NCBI GenBank assembly: GCA_018136815.1
Contig: CM030938.1
Span: 3,077,289-3,141,288, forward strand
Reading direction: 5' to 3'
Origin: Isochrysis galbana
Taxonomy: Eukaryota; Haptophyta; Isochrysidales; Isochrysidaceae
DNA length: 64,000 nucleotides
Of this stretch, positions 44,301-55,161 are shown piece by piece (within the stretch, counting starts at the first letter, position 1; each line of letters opens with the position of its first letter). The position numbers and the translations under genes were made by a program. The notes under the pieces are model-generated. The model ran no database searches, was not told the origin of the DNA, and saw only the letters and a program-made list of their open reading frames with translations.

Positions 44301-45004
44301 TGCCCTGTTAGCGGTGCCATGAGGGGTGAGGGGTTGGCATGGACGGGAGAGCGCTTCACGCGCAGCGTCGACGGCAGCTGCTCGAGTACCGACGCAAGTG
44401 CGTCCCGAGAGCCAGAGAGCGTCACGCCATGCGGAGAGTTGTGGCATGCAATCATAACAGTGGTGTGAAGGTTGGCCGCATGCAACGCGCTCTCAACCAT
44501 CTCGCGTGATGCAGAAATCGACACAGCCACTCCACCCCGTGCCGGGAGCTGCTGCATCAGACGGCCGTGTTCGCAAACCAGTCGTGAGGCTGTCCGGCAG
44601 TCGAGGCTATCAGCGATCACAGCGGCCACAAACTCGCCCAGAGAGTGGCCCACCACAGCAAAAGGTTCGAGGTTTCCGATGAGCTCGATGAACATTGCGG
44701 CCAACGCATACTCGATGGCGAAAAGCGCGATAGACGCAAATTGCGGCTGAGTCAACGCATCAGCGCACAGAACTTGATTCCTCGGCGACGGGTAGAGCAC
44801 GTTGACCAGGCGGTCCGGCAGCAGGTCTTCCGTATGCGCGTCCACCTCTTCAATGGCTGCCCGAAAGCTCGGGATGTTGACATACCTGATACACGGAGGC
44901 AGGCTGGTGAGCGACGTGTGGGTCCGATCAGCCACCGGGTGAGCGGCAGCCGGCGCAGCATGATGAGAGAACGGGCGGGTGGGAAGCCGACCCGTGCGGC
45001 CACT
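36927..45004 (-). CDS. Modular type I PKS, upstream part: AT, acyl-CoA ligase, ACP, KS1, DH, ECH, ECH (5' partial)
   Basis: Exon 45,004-41,918 and exon 41,832-36,927 join through an 85-bp intron. Domains: acyltransferase (to about 43,945; active-site VVGHSLGEF, Ser near 44,644) whose usual first block with GQG is absent, so upstream exons are missing; a 290-residue low-complexity linker; an acetyl-CoA-synthetase-like ligase (YTSGSTGKPKG near 42,310, YWATEHGG, GRSDEVINVGG, catalytic-lysine region SGKYSRQ); ACP (GIDSFDA near 40,790); KS1 (DTACSANL near 40,007, EAHGTGTALGDP, ANCGHGEPAAGG); DH (about 39,140-38,310; DHIVAGRVLFP); and two crotonase-fold ECH domains (about 38,250-37,550 and 37,450-36,930). 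It would build a polyketide by activating, loading, condensing and processing acyl units on ACPs. The product cannot be predicted. Confidence 0.85.
41833..41917 (-). other. Intron in the PKS ligase domain (85 bp, phase 0)
   Basis: On the minus strand GTGCGC follows codon CCG and CTCCAG precedes codon GTC. Joining gives a continuous ligase sequence across the motif ending in YWATEHGG; without splicing the frame hits a stop within 60 bp. Confidence 0.85.
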
Positions 45005-45068
45005 TCAGCCTCTGCTCTGCCTGTCCCGCCTCAACCACCACCGCCTACAGGCCACTGAGCATGATCCT

Positions 45069-45215
45069 GGCTGTGTGGGTGGTGGGCACCCGTCTGGCTC
45101 TGTGAGCATGGGCACCCGTCTTTAGGGGTGTGGGTTGTGGGCACCCGTCTGGCTGTGTGGGCGTGGACACCCGTCTCTAGCTGTGTGGGCGTGGACACCC
45201 GTCTATAGCTGTGTG
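45069..45215. repeat. Minisatellite, about 5.5 units of 27-29 bp
   Basis: Units follow GGCTGTGTGGGCGTGGACA plus CCCGTCT; the core CACCCGTCT recurs five times. It lies just upstream of the truncated 5' end of the PKS. Confidence 0.85.
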
Positions 45216-45716
45216 GGCGGGCGGGCGCGCTGGTGTGGGTGCGAGGGAGGGCGCAGAAGAGGCGGGCGGCCGGGGGGGGGGGGAAGAGGGGGGGCAGCGC
45301 ACAGTGAGTGCGCCAGGTCAGTGCGCAGCCAGTCGCCGACCGGCGGGAAGCAGAGGACGAAGTCGAGCGGCCCCTCCTCCGTCCTCGAGGAAGACTGCTC
45401 CATCGAGAGATTCGGGCCGGGGGCTCGGGGCAGGGGGTGGGGTGTGACAGTGGTGGCGAAAGCCTTAGGAAACGAACGAGAAAGGGGGGGGGGGGGGGGG
45501 GAGAGGGGAAGTTTCGTTTCAGGGGGGGGGGGGGGGGGGGGGGAAGAAGTCTCGTTCCGGGGGGAGAGCTGCGAGGCCGAGCTCGGCGAGCGGCGGGCGC
45601 GCCCTCAGCAGCGCAAACGGCCATCCGAGGATTCTTCCCTCTGTGGTCCACGGGGGGGAGGGGGAGGCTCGAGTCGGCCCGACGAGATGAAGGTGGGACT
45701 ACTGCGAGACTAGGAG
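45216..45716. other. G-rich spacer with two long poly-G runs
   Basis: No gene. G runs of about 18 (45,484-45,501) and 22 (45,522-45,543) would be very prone to length errors and could form G-quadruplex structures. Confidence 0.7.
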
Positions 45717-45721
45717 AGATT

Positions 45722-45908
45722 TGTTTGGCCCCTGTTTGAACCACCCATATGGTGGTCCATGAATAGATAGCAGTGTTGTGTAGACCATTGATAACATCGT
45801 GCGGCTAGCACTCGTGACGGCGACGCAAGAACTCCAGACAAGGTCGACGTTGCCACACACATAGTAGAGCTGAGGTATCTACAACAAAACACGACTTAAG
45901 ATTAAACA
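45722..45908 (-). repeat. Copia-3 3' LTR
   Basis: 187 bp, TGTTTGGCCCC...GATTAAACA, next to the polypurine tract CTGTGGGGGAG on the minus strand. Confidence 0.75.
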
Positions 45909-45935
45909 CTCCCCCACAGCGATATCGCTGAACAA

Positions 45936-46580
45936 TTAGGCATCCTCATTCAATAGGTTACGACGATGATACAGGAACGATGTTTTGTCCAAGCACTTGG
46001 TAAAAATATCAGCTGTCATCTTTGATGTGGATATCCAATGCGGCACAGAGATGCGGTGAAGAAATTGTTCTCGAGCATATAGCAACCAACGAAGATAATG
46101 ACGGGTTCGAGCCGTTACACCAGGGTTCTTAATGGAATCTCGAGTAGCTGAATTGTCGGTGAAGATGCGAATCGGTAGCTGTTGCGGATTGTCAAGGAAT
46201 TCGAAGAGATGAAGAGTAAATTGAAGATTTCGGGCTGAAAGAGCATAGATAGCGGTCTCAGCCTCAGCAGATGACTGTGCGACAAGTTTGAGCTTCTTGG
46301 ATTGGTAGGAGATTGACGCTCCCCCATACTTGATCACATATCCAGCAAAGGGTTTAGCCAGGGAACCCCAAGATGAGTCGGCGTATACCTCAAGTGTCGT
46401 GTTGGTCCCATCATACGTTAGCCCTAGCTGCTTAGTATGGCGAAGATAGCTGACAATACCGGGGGCGGCATCATAATTTTCCGGTGAAGGGTCTTGCATG
46501 AATTGACACAAGAAAGAGACATAGAATGAGATGTCAGGTCGAGTGATAGTCACCCACAATAGAGATCCCATGAGTTGGCA
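45936..46580 (-). pseudogene. Copia-3 C-terminal reverse transcriptase end and RNase H
   Basis: Begins abruptly at the LMGSLLWVTITRPDIS block and continues through RNase H (SSAEAETAIYAL, FTDNSATRDSI, TADIFTKCLD). It closely resembles Copia-2. All catalytic reverse-transcriptase motifs upstream are missing; the sequence is fused to integrase-end coding sequence at about 46,580. Confidence 0.85.
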
Positions 46581-48756
46581 CAGTGGAGGCATCGGAGGCG
46601 CGACGGAGGAGGGGGGCGGAGGGTTCCGATTGGGACTGGTGCGAGATTTTGGAAAAGGAGGTGAAAGATGACTCCTCAAAACAAACGTCAACAGCCGTAG
46701 TTATACGTCGAAGAGAGGGTACATAGACGAAGTACCCGCGACGGCGAAAGTCCCATCCCAGGTGGACTGCAGCGGACCGGCGAGGGGCGAGCTTCGAGGA
46801 GGGGTCGTTGAGTTTAACCCAACAGTCACAAAGCATTACGCGAAAACGAGAGAGAGGGAAGGGGGGGCGCTGAGGGTTGGCCCTGTGCCACGGAATTTCT
46901 GGAGGAGAGAAAGCGAAGGACGGAAGAGAGTTGGCGATCGCGGCGGCTTGCGACATCAGAAAGGGCCACAAAGTAGTGAAGAAAGTGTCGCTGCCAGCGT
47001 GAGCAAGCATGATTCTGGTGCTGTGGAGCAAGATTCCCCAAGCTCTTTCAGCCATACCATTGGTTTGAGGAACATTGGCAATGGAGAAAGAGCGGCGGAT
47101 TCCTAATTCTGAGCAGAATGCGTCGATCGCCGATCCAGTGAATTCAGTCCCGTTGTCTGTGTGCCACTGGTCAACAACCCCAGGCACGCTTGTGCGTTTC
47201 ATCAAATAAGCGTGATCACCAACGTAGGTTTGAGCCGCGAGAAGAACATCGGCGGACGATTTGGATTTGAGAAAATAGACAGAAGTCAGACGGGAGAAGA
47301 CATCGACGAAAACAACGGCGAAGCGAAAGCCGGAGGGAGATGGGGGAAATGGACCACACGTATCGGACACGACCCGTTCGCCGAAATGAGTGTATACGTG
47401 GCGCTGCGGCGAATTCTTGCGATGCGGTGAACGACGTTGATTCACGGAACACGCTTTACAATTGAGCTGATGGGGAGCGGCATGAGCATTGTGAACACCT
47501 CGAGACACCATAGCTGCTCTGATTCTTTGAATATTGAAATGACCGAGCCTCGCGTGCCAAAGATTGGGCGTGTCTTCCGCCTCGCTTTCCTCGGCGGCAA
47601 GCAGTGAAGTGTCGAAGTTGAGGACATAGTGGTGACCCGAGGCACCCATGGGAGCTATCTCTCCACCTGGAAGACGTAGATAGCAATCCTTATTGAGAAA
47701 CGTAGATATGCTGTCGTTCTCATAGCCAGCACGGCAGCTAAATAGTCTAGCTGTTAGACCAGGGACGACACGAACTCCTGTAAGGCGGACCGGGACTTGT
47801 TTGATTACAAAGTTAGATTTGTCGCTGGTGGTGTAGCACTTAGCCTCAACGATAATGGTCATATCGCCAATCTTGGTGATTGGCACGCGGCGCCCATCGC
47901 CAATGACAATGAAGGTGTTTGGATTGTCATCTGTGATTCGGTCTAGTTCCAATTCGTTAGCTATGCAATGTTTGGTAGCTCCACAATCGACGATGAACTC
48001 AAGCCGCTTGGCCGCGGAGTCAGCGAGCATTGCGGTGTCGCATTGGCTCGGCACACCGAACGTCTCGGTAGTGCTAGAAACAAGGGTTGTTATGGTGGCC
48101 CAAATGTAGCGTAGCCAACGCCACAGGCCTGAAAACGCAAGTGCAAGACTCGGGGGGGACGCAGTTTCAAAGCCCATGGAGCTCATAGAGAAAGCTGTAT
48201 CATCAAGGATGTCGCTCCAATTCTCGTCGGTGGCGGTGAAGTTAACTGTGTCCGTTGGGGCGTCCGAAGTAGGGGATTTGTCGGCTTCGTTTGCGTCGGA
48301 TAGTAGATACGCTGATCCTCCTTTACCTCGGCCTCCTTTATTATTGTGAGAATGGTTACTTTTACCTTTACCTCGACCGCCTTTTGCACGCGAGCCGGCG
48401 TGGGATTGTAGGGCGGTTATCCAGTCACTAATAGTAACGGATTGGTCGGGTGGGGTGGGACAGACATTAGCTTGATGTCCTGACCCTTGGCAACGATAGC
48501 ATCTAGCCGCTTTCAGAGCTTGGCTAGTTGTTAAGACAGCTCTTGGAGATGGATGTGAGGCGGAATCAGAAGGCAATTTTGCTAGCAAGGCAGACTCATT
48601 GGTGTAGGATGCATCTGGACGCGGCCCTCCACCTGTTGCACGCCTTCCACCCTCCTTGGGAATAGATATAGCCCCTTGGTCGAATTTGATTTTCCACAAC
48701 GGTTGGAGATCAGCTTTGAGGCTGCGTCTTCGGTAGAGCAATAGGGCGTCTTCCAA
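46581..48756 (-). pseudogene. Copia-3 gag end, protease and integrase
   Basis: A single open frame. It holds a CCHC zinc knuckle (CYRCQGSGHQANVC), retroviral-type aspartic protease (VDCGATKHCI), the integrase zinc-binding region (HARLGHFN with a later CKAC) and the integrase core with VVSDTCGPF and TDNGTEF. The frame runs through PQTNGMAERAWG and beyond, then is fused near 46,580 to the RNase H segment. The integrase core looks complete, but the upstream gag is replaced by a recombination junction near 48,780. Confidence 0.85.
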
Positions 48757-48779
48757 CGCATATCCCGAAAACCGGAAGT

Positions 48780-50762
48780 GATTGTAGCCCAGACTTCACA
48801 GAATCGCCTCCGTAAAACAAAGGATGGGAGTTCGAACCTCAGCAGGAGAGCAACAAACGAAATCATACCAGCCAGCGGGCTCGCGGAATGAAGGTAAAAC
48901 GCGGTGTCATCAATAATGTCGTTCCATTCCGGAGCCGTCGTGAAGTGCGCGCATTCATCCAATCTCTCTTCGGTGTTCCGGGTGTCTACATCAGAAGCGA
49001 CATAGGCGGAGTTCCCTTTACCTCGGCCGCCCCTATTGTCCCTCGATCTTCCTTTTCCTCTACCCTTGCTGCGTGTGCCGGCGTGCGACTGAAGGGCCAT
49101 TATCCAGTCTTGGATAGTGACAGACTGATCAGGCGGGGTCGGACATGTGCTGGCTTGGTGCCCCGAACCTTGACAGCGATAGCATCTAGGCGCTTTCATA
49201 GCTTGCGACGAGGTTAGTACAGCCCTCTGTGGTGATTGTGACATTCCTTGAGTAGTTTTAGCCATCAAGGCGGTCTCATTAGAGTAAGAGGCATCAGGGC
49301 GTACCCCCCCGCCAGCAGCGCGACGGCCCTCCTTGCTAGGTATAGCGATGGCCCCTGTGTTGAATTTGATCCGCCACAATGGTTGGAGATCCGATTTGAG
49401 TTTGAGTATATCTCGCTCATTATTGGTCCAAAAGCGGCGACGAGAGGGCGGGGCGGCGATTTCTTCTTGGCAAGTGTGAGAGAGAGATTCTGAGATGTCT
49501 GAAGTAATACACGAGAGAACTTTGATCACCAATTGATCATTTGTTTTTTGTTTGTTGAACGGCCGTTTTGCATTGAGACTGTGAAGGTGGGCAATGAGGT
49601 TGGATATTGAGTGCTCGTTGATTCCAACCGTGAGAAGTGAGACAGCATCCCATTGAGAATCTAGGTCCATCAATGTCAAATCATCCACCTCTTGGTGACA
49701 TTGATCGTATAAGATTCTATACGCTTTGGCACCATCGTGTGGAGCTTGTGAAGTCAGCATTTCTCTCAGATCCGAGTTGGTTATGTGCTCCAAGAGGTGA
49801 GAGAAGAGAACCCTTTTTCTCTTGGTGTGATCGCTCAATAGTTGTTTGGCCTCTTTGGTTTGCTTTGGAGTCCCATCTGCTGAGAAGAGTTCGAACCTAG
49901 GTACGCCACCAAAGATGGAACGATCCGCATTAGGGTCTTGCTCCACATATCCACCGACATCAAGACCTAACATACAAGTTGTCAAGTCCGCATCGCCTAT
50001 GTAGTCCCTTGAGAAGGCGTTGCTGAAGTCGCGGCAAAACAAGTCGAAGGGGCGGCCTGGCGTGCCATCAAAGGGGCGACAGCGATATTTTCGCGAGTCA
50101 TAGTCCTCATTGATGGCCTCACTTATCATGAAGGCAAAATCAGCGACTTTAGCTTGTTCTTGGAAATTTGTATGGAGTGAGGTGTTCGGTCCCGAGGGTG
50201 TCGTAGTGACTTGCGACGGGGTGTCGTTGTCCAGGCTAGCACCAGATGGTGAGCGCCCGCAATGAGGATCAAAAAAATTGAAGGCCCATGCAGCATGGCG
50301 CAACGAATTTATCCAGTCTTGAAGGTTTGGAAGTTGCATTAAAAGAAACTGGCGGCGTCGGGATTCGATCCATATGCCTTCAGCTGTTCGCGCGGGAGGC
50401 GCGAGGATGACGTACCACCGTGCCGTGTGCGTTGTTTCCTCCTCATCCACGGTGAAGTGATAATTGGACTGCTGAGAAAGTTGACAGTTCTCCCCGTCAA
50501 TCAGCAGAGATGGTTTTGGGGCATTGAGGCTCAGAGTTCCAGGGAGATTCGCGAGTAGTTCGCGAGACAGTGATGACAGAGACTGTTGGACCCGGTGCAG
50601 TGATTGAGGCCCGATGGTTGCTCCGCGGAGCGTAGTCGGTGGCAGTGACAATGAATTTTGTTCAACAACGAATTCGTTGTTGGCCCAATTTCCAACCTTG
50701 TGTTGGGTGAAGAGGCTCGGTGAGCGTGCGCTGAGGCGCACGCGAGAAGGGACTGATCCCCT
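48780..50762 (-). pseudogene. Copia-3 gag-like protein with zinc knuckle, fused at its end
   Basis: An open frame of over 650 residues from the 5' LTR side. It has a central Gag-type helical region and the zinc knuckle CYRCQGSGHQASTC (C-x2-C-x4-H-x4-C), followed by a basic RGKG-rich stretch. It loses element homology at about 48,780, where another gag 3' portion begins, giving two zinc knuckles in tandem within the element. The apparent start lies in the LTR, so the native start is unclear. Confidence 0.75.
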
Positions 50763-50778
50763 CTCGGCGGGGGTACCA
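50763..50778 (-). promoter_or_regulatory. Copia-3 primer-binding site
   Basis: On the minus strand TGGTACCCCCGCCGAG follows the LTR end (…CCAAACA) directly; the initial TGG is what pairing with a tRNA CCA end requires. Confidence 0.6.
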
Positions 50779-50950
50779 TGTTTGGCCCCATCCTTATGGG
50801 GCCCAGTGATAGTCAGCAACATTGTGTAGATCATAGGCATGAACATAGCGCTAGCGCAACGGCGAGAACACGTGTCCCGACAACACCCCACGTTGCCACT
50901 ATGGGAATAGAACCTACACATATACAAAAGAACTCACTTGAGTCCACACA
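50779..50950 (-). repeat. Copia-3 5' LTR
   Basis: About 172 bp, TGTTTGGCCCC start shared with 45,722; the right end (…CCACACA) is less certain and was fixed with the AGATT flank. Confidence 0.65.
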
Positions 50951-50955
50951 AGATT

Positions 50956-51840
50956 CCCCTCGAGGCCCGTCGAGCAGCAGTGACAAAATGGGAGGATCTC
51001 CCGGTTTGGGAGTACGAGGTGGCACTATGGTGGAACGAGGGAGGGGGGGGGAGACGGCGAATAGGAGAATGCAGGAGGACTCGCGCGAAAGGCGACAATG
51101 CGACACCACCAGATAACAGCGACATAGCATCTGGTGAAATAGGAACAGCCAACCTGTCAGAGTTTTCTTGTCTGTGCTTGTCTGTGCTGAGGGACCGAAG
51201 CCCTCGACGGCGACGGAGCATGTCGCCTTTGGCTTTCGTGGTGATTTCCGTAGAACTTGGTAGTGGGATGAACAAAACCTATTGACCTAGGTGTTAAGGT
51301 GGTTCCAAAGGATTTCTTGGTGGGCGTAACCGGGGGGGGGGCGAGCGAGAGAAAGTGCGTATATCTCGCGGGGCGCGGGGCGGCCGGCCGCAGAGAGAGG
51401 GATGGGGGGGTGGGGGTGCGGGGCATGGGCGGTTTGAGGAAGACGACGGCAAGGGGCTTTCAGAAGGGCAACGTCCACGGCACCAAGCAAGGGGAGGCGG
51501 CCACTAGGCAAGGGGGCCGCCGCGCGGCCAGCGGCAGAGCAGCCGGCCACGGCGCACACTGGGAGTGGGGAGGCCGCCGCCAGCTTGTGCGGCGAGACGG
51601 AGGCTGCCTTGCCTGGCAGGGCTAGGAGGGGGTGGGTTGTGTTACCGTTTGGGTCGCTTGGGGGCACAGGCGGTCTGAGGAAGGCCCCCCCACCACCGCT
51701 TGGCCCTTCACCTGTGGTGGATGCCCCAGACAAGCAATACCTGGTCAACGGCAAGGTGCTCGCACAGAGCATTTGCCTCGGCCTTGCGTGCTCGTCGTGC
51801 AGGAAGGCACTGAACAAGTTGGTTACACCTACTGAACAAG
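50956..51840. other. Spacer between Copia-3 and the Gypsy-type element
   Basis: No gene recognised. GC-rich frames on both strands (for example 51,287-51,817) are low complexity. The phrase CTGAACAAGTTGGTT occurs twice in tandem at about 51,810-51,845. Confidence 0.4.
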
Positions 51841-51849
51841 TTGGTTCCG

Positions 51850-52030
51850 GTTAAAAATAAAACTCACATTGTCGATTTTCGAGACGAAAATCGGCGATGG
51901 GAGAATCCGAATCTGCACGCCTTGCGCGACCACGACGAACATAGAAGACGGTATATAACGAAGAAGGCTCGTACTCATGCCGAAATATTCATGCCAAAAG
52001 GCCTGAATACAACAATCGCAATCGCACCCT
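51850..52030 (-). repeat. Candidate 3' LTR of the Gypsy-type element
   Basis: Shares with 63,390-63,580, in direct orientation, GAATCCGAATCTG, an ATTTTCGAGACnAAAA-like block, a CGAAATATTCATGCC/CGAATATTCATGCC block and GAATACAACA. Overall similarity is low. Confidence 0.45.
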
Positions 52031-52090
52031 CTCGTGAAGGCGCTCCAAGGTCTCGGTGTCGGCGCCGCCCTGCGTGGTGCGTCGGCTCTG

Positions 52091-52187
52091 TGTTGTATTC
52101 CTGCCCATCTGAAGCTTCAGTCTGAAGACAGCTGCCGGCGCGCCCTCGCAGGCAATCTCCAAGAGTGAGATCAGCCTTGCTCTGACA
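52091..52187 (+). repeat. Inverted fragment of the same Gypsy family (LTR piece plus gag piece)
   Basis: 52,091-52,114 is the exact reverse complement of 63,553-63,576 (LTR region), and 52,130-52,187 is the exact reverse complement of 62,187-62,244 (gag). Both lie in the opposite orientation to the main element and only 15 bp apart. Confidence 0.85.
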
Positions 52188-52581
52188 CTCTGGCGGCTGA
52201 GACGGGACGGGGCGTTGCGGACGCCGGCGTTGCGGGCGTGGAGGAGGGAGTGCTTGCTGCATTGCTTCAATGTCCACGAGGGGCCTAGTCCTACCTATGA
52301 ATATCTGGCAAGCCGATACGCTGCCGGCGCACTGTCGCATTCATCTTAGATGATGCGATTTCCAGGCTCTTGTTTCCAGGTCCTTCGCCGTGCGGCCACA
52401 CGGTGAAGCTCAGGTACATCTAGGTTGGTAGGGTTCGTCCCTAGCGACCTAGAATTCGAGTTCTCGTTTCGTTCCTTCCAGCCTGTTTGTCAAGTCTAGA
52501 TTCCAGGTTTCCTCCTTTCGGGTAATCTTGACCCAAAGGAGCCAGGTCGCCTGTCACTCGCTGCGCGCTTGTCTCAGGCTC

Positions 52582-52681
52582 NNNNNNNNNNNNNNNNNNN
52601 NNNNNNNNNNNNNNNNNNNNNNNNNNNNNNNNNNNNNNNNNNNNNNNNNNNNNNNNNNNNNNNNNNNNNNNNNNNNNNNNN
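52582..52681. other. Scaffold gap (100 N)
   Basis: Exactly 100 N inside the integrase region of the Gypsy-type element. Confidence 0.99.
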
Positions 52682-55161
52682 TAAACTCGAGAACGAAGTA
52701 GGGTAGTCATCCTTGTCGCACCTGGGTGACCAAGGTGGTCATGGTAGGCGCGGAGGTACGTGTCACGAAGGGACTCCGAATGTATAAACGAAGAGGAGCC
52801 TCTTCCGCCTCTGAGGAGCGGTAGTAGAGTAGGCCATCGCGAAGCAGGAATCGGACCTTTTCTTCGACGACGAGCTAGAGTCGATCGAAGAGGAAGCTTT
52901 CGGAAGGATCGACTCGAGTTCAGAAATGATCGAGCTAGCGAACTCGTCGGTAGAGAGCGCTTGACGCAATTCGTCGGCATGAGGCACGCCCACATCGAGA
53001 TACGAGGAGGTAATCGACTCCGAAGATTCCGATGCTTGACGAGCGAGCCTATCGTTTGCTTGTTGGCGGCGAGCAGTGAGGGTGGATGAAGTAACCGCGG
53101 CGGCAACTATGTCGTTAATTTCAAAGAATCGAAAGAATGGACCTCACTCTCCTCGTGGTGGAGAGGATCGTGGTCGGGCTCGAGAGCAACTAAGCGGGAC
53201 AAGCCGTCGGCGTCCCAGTGAGTGACTCCAGGTTTGTGCACGACGTCGAATCGATATTCGGCTAGCTTTAGGACCCATCGCATGAGGCGCGAGGCTGGAC
53301 CACCGGTGACTTGATCTTTCATCGTGTGAAGCCAGCGCAAAGCTGAATGGTCTACGACGAGGGTGAAGTGGCGACCCCAAAGATACGGCCTCCAATTTCG
53401 GATCGATTCTAGCGCTGCTAGAAGTTCGATTTCAGTAACTGTCCAATGGCGCTCAGCCGGACTCAAACTACGACCGTAGTATGCAACAACGCGCTCTCTC
53501 CCTTCGTCGTCTTTCTGAGCAAGGACGCCGGCGATGCCGAGCTTGCTAGCACCGTCGGTCTTAACGAGGAAAGGACGGTCGTCTCGAGGAGGTGCGAGTA
53601 CGGGTTCTTCACAGATAGCTTGCTTGAGATCTTCGATAGCCTGGCGACAGGCTTCTGTTTGCGACTCGACCGGGACATCGCACCCTTTCCGCGTGAGAGC
53701 GGTTAACGGCGCTGCACGGATCGCAAAACGACGTATAAAACGGCGGTAGTACGAGCACAGCCCAAGGAAAGAACGGACGGCTTCGATCGAGTTGATTTGG
53801 GTAGGGTCGATTTTTGAGACGGCTTCCACTTTCTTGGGATCCATCCGAAGACCTTCACGCGAAACAACGTGGCCGAGATATTCAGCCGAGGTGGCAAAGA
53901 AAACGCATTTCGACATCTTGCAAGTGAGGCCCGCCCAGATGAGACGTTCCAAGACAAGATCAAGACGGTGTAACATTTGTTGGAATGACGACTCTTCCCT
54001 GGCCTGCAGCGAGTCACCTACGCCTGTCGACCAGGCGCCGACATCATCCAAGTATGGCATACAAATCTCCCATGCCAGCCCACCGAGAACGGCGTCCATG
54101 AGGCGGCACATATACGAGGGACCGGATTGAACACCAAAAGGCAAGTAATTGAACTCGTACTTGCCGCGATGAGTAGTGAACGCGGTGATATGTTTATCGG
54201 ACTCTTTGATCGGTATACCCCAAAAACCAGATGCTAGGTCCAGGGTGCAAAGGAATAGAGAATCGAGGTTGCCTTGGCCGGACGACAATCGGTCGATGGC
54301 TTCTACCGTGAGGGGAAGAGGGCTGTCCTCTAGACGAAGCTTGGAGTTGACGTCGCGATAATCTACGCAGAAACGTACGGAGCCATCCTTCTTAGTGACT
54401 AGCACGACTCGAGAGGCCCACGACGAGTTTGATTTCCTGATGATACCCGCGGACTCCATCTTGCAAACTTCGTCCTCTATGATCTTCTCACCCTCTCGTC
54501 CAACTCTAGACGGTGCGTGGCGGTGAGCTTCGGCTCCGGGGTTGAGCGGTAGCTCTACCTCCATCACGTGAGTGTGATTCGGGTTGGTCGGGTCAATTGC
54601 GAAAGCAGCGATACGTCGGGCTAGTAGACGACGAACTTGTTCACGTTGGGGCATCGAGAGACGGCCTTCGGGGTCGATCTTGGCTGCCTCGAGGAGCTTA
54701 CATTGGTCCTCGTCGAGCGACTCAATCACATCCGGCGAGTTAACGTCACCGACGCGGCGATAAGTTCCAGCGTGAATCTTGAATCGAACCTGTAACGAAG
54801 CTACAGGATGGAACGACGGAAGATGTAGAGGTTTGGGGTCAGTATTGACCACCGTAATCGCGATGGTGTGGTTGGAGTTCGGCCTCTCTACTTGAGGGAT
54901 GACGAGAGGAGAGCTATCGATCGTTTCACGCGTAGGTAGTCGGTCCACGAGCATGGCGCAATCTTCGTGTTCTCGAAGAGCTAGTGGAATTCGGACGTGA
55001 AACGTTGCCCGATGATAGGCCGGGATCGTGATAGGTTCGTGGGTGTATAGGAGGTACTCGGAGCCACATGATGCCGGCGCTTTGGCGGCAAACTCATCGG
55101 CCGTGCTGAAGAGAGGCTCGGTGACTAGCTGGTTGTCGTGGCCTGCGGCCCTCGGAAGAAG
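52682..55161 (-). CDS. Gypsy pol: reverse transcriptase, RNase H and start of integrase (3' end in gap)
   Basis: The frame opens at 55,161 and overlaps the upstream protease frame by 37 nt in the minus-one phase. Reverse transcriptase shows FCVDYRDVNSK, TTHRGKYEFNYLPFG and the catalytic YLDD (MPYLDDVGAW). RNase H follows (VKTDGASKLGIAGVLA, TEIELLAAL, VVDHSALRWL). Integrase begins with a conserved VRFLLRDGLLYYR block and the zinc-binding AYHDHLGHPGATRM, then enters the gap. Two single-base shifts interrupt the downstream part: near 53,110-53,140, where the reverse-transcriptase frame ends and integrase-side sequence continues in another frame, and near 52,775-52,785 just before the zinc-binding block. 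Catalytic reverse-transcriptase residues look intact. Confidence 0.88.

Larger units (their letters stand above)
45722..50950 (-). mobile_element. Copia-3: internally rearranged LTR retrotransposon
   Basis: Outer limits are set by an LTR at each end and a matching 5-bp flank AGATT (45,717-45,721 and 50,951-50,955). On the minus strand: 5' LTR, primer-binding site, gag with zinc knuckle, a junction near 48,780, a second gag end with another zinc knuckle, protease, integrase, a junction near 46,580, RNase H, polypurine tract, 3' LTR. The reverse-transcriptase core is deleted and the gag 3' part is duplicated, so the element is non-autonomous. The two LTRs are clearly divergent from each other, unusual for a single insertion. 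Confidence 0.8.

Noticed and set aside
30513-45004. PKS as bacterial contamination
   Set aside because: A canonical 85-bp intron interrupts the ligase domain, and the gene is flanked by eukaryotic LTR retrotransposons on the same scaffold.
48826-48862. tRNA-like GAGTTCGAACCTC segment
   Set aside because: A T-arm-like word only; no acceptor or anticodon arms fit, and it lies within the Copia gag frame.
51287-51854. Possible genes on either strand in the Copia-3/Gypsy spacer
   Set aside because: Frames are Gly/Pro/Ala/Arg-rich with no motif, and overlapping frames on both strands are open equally.
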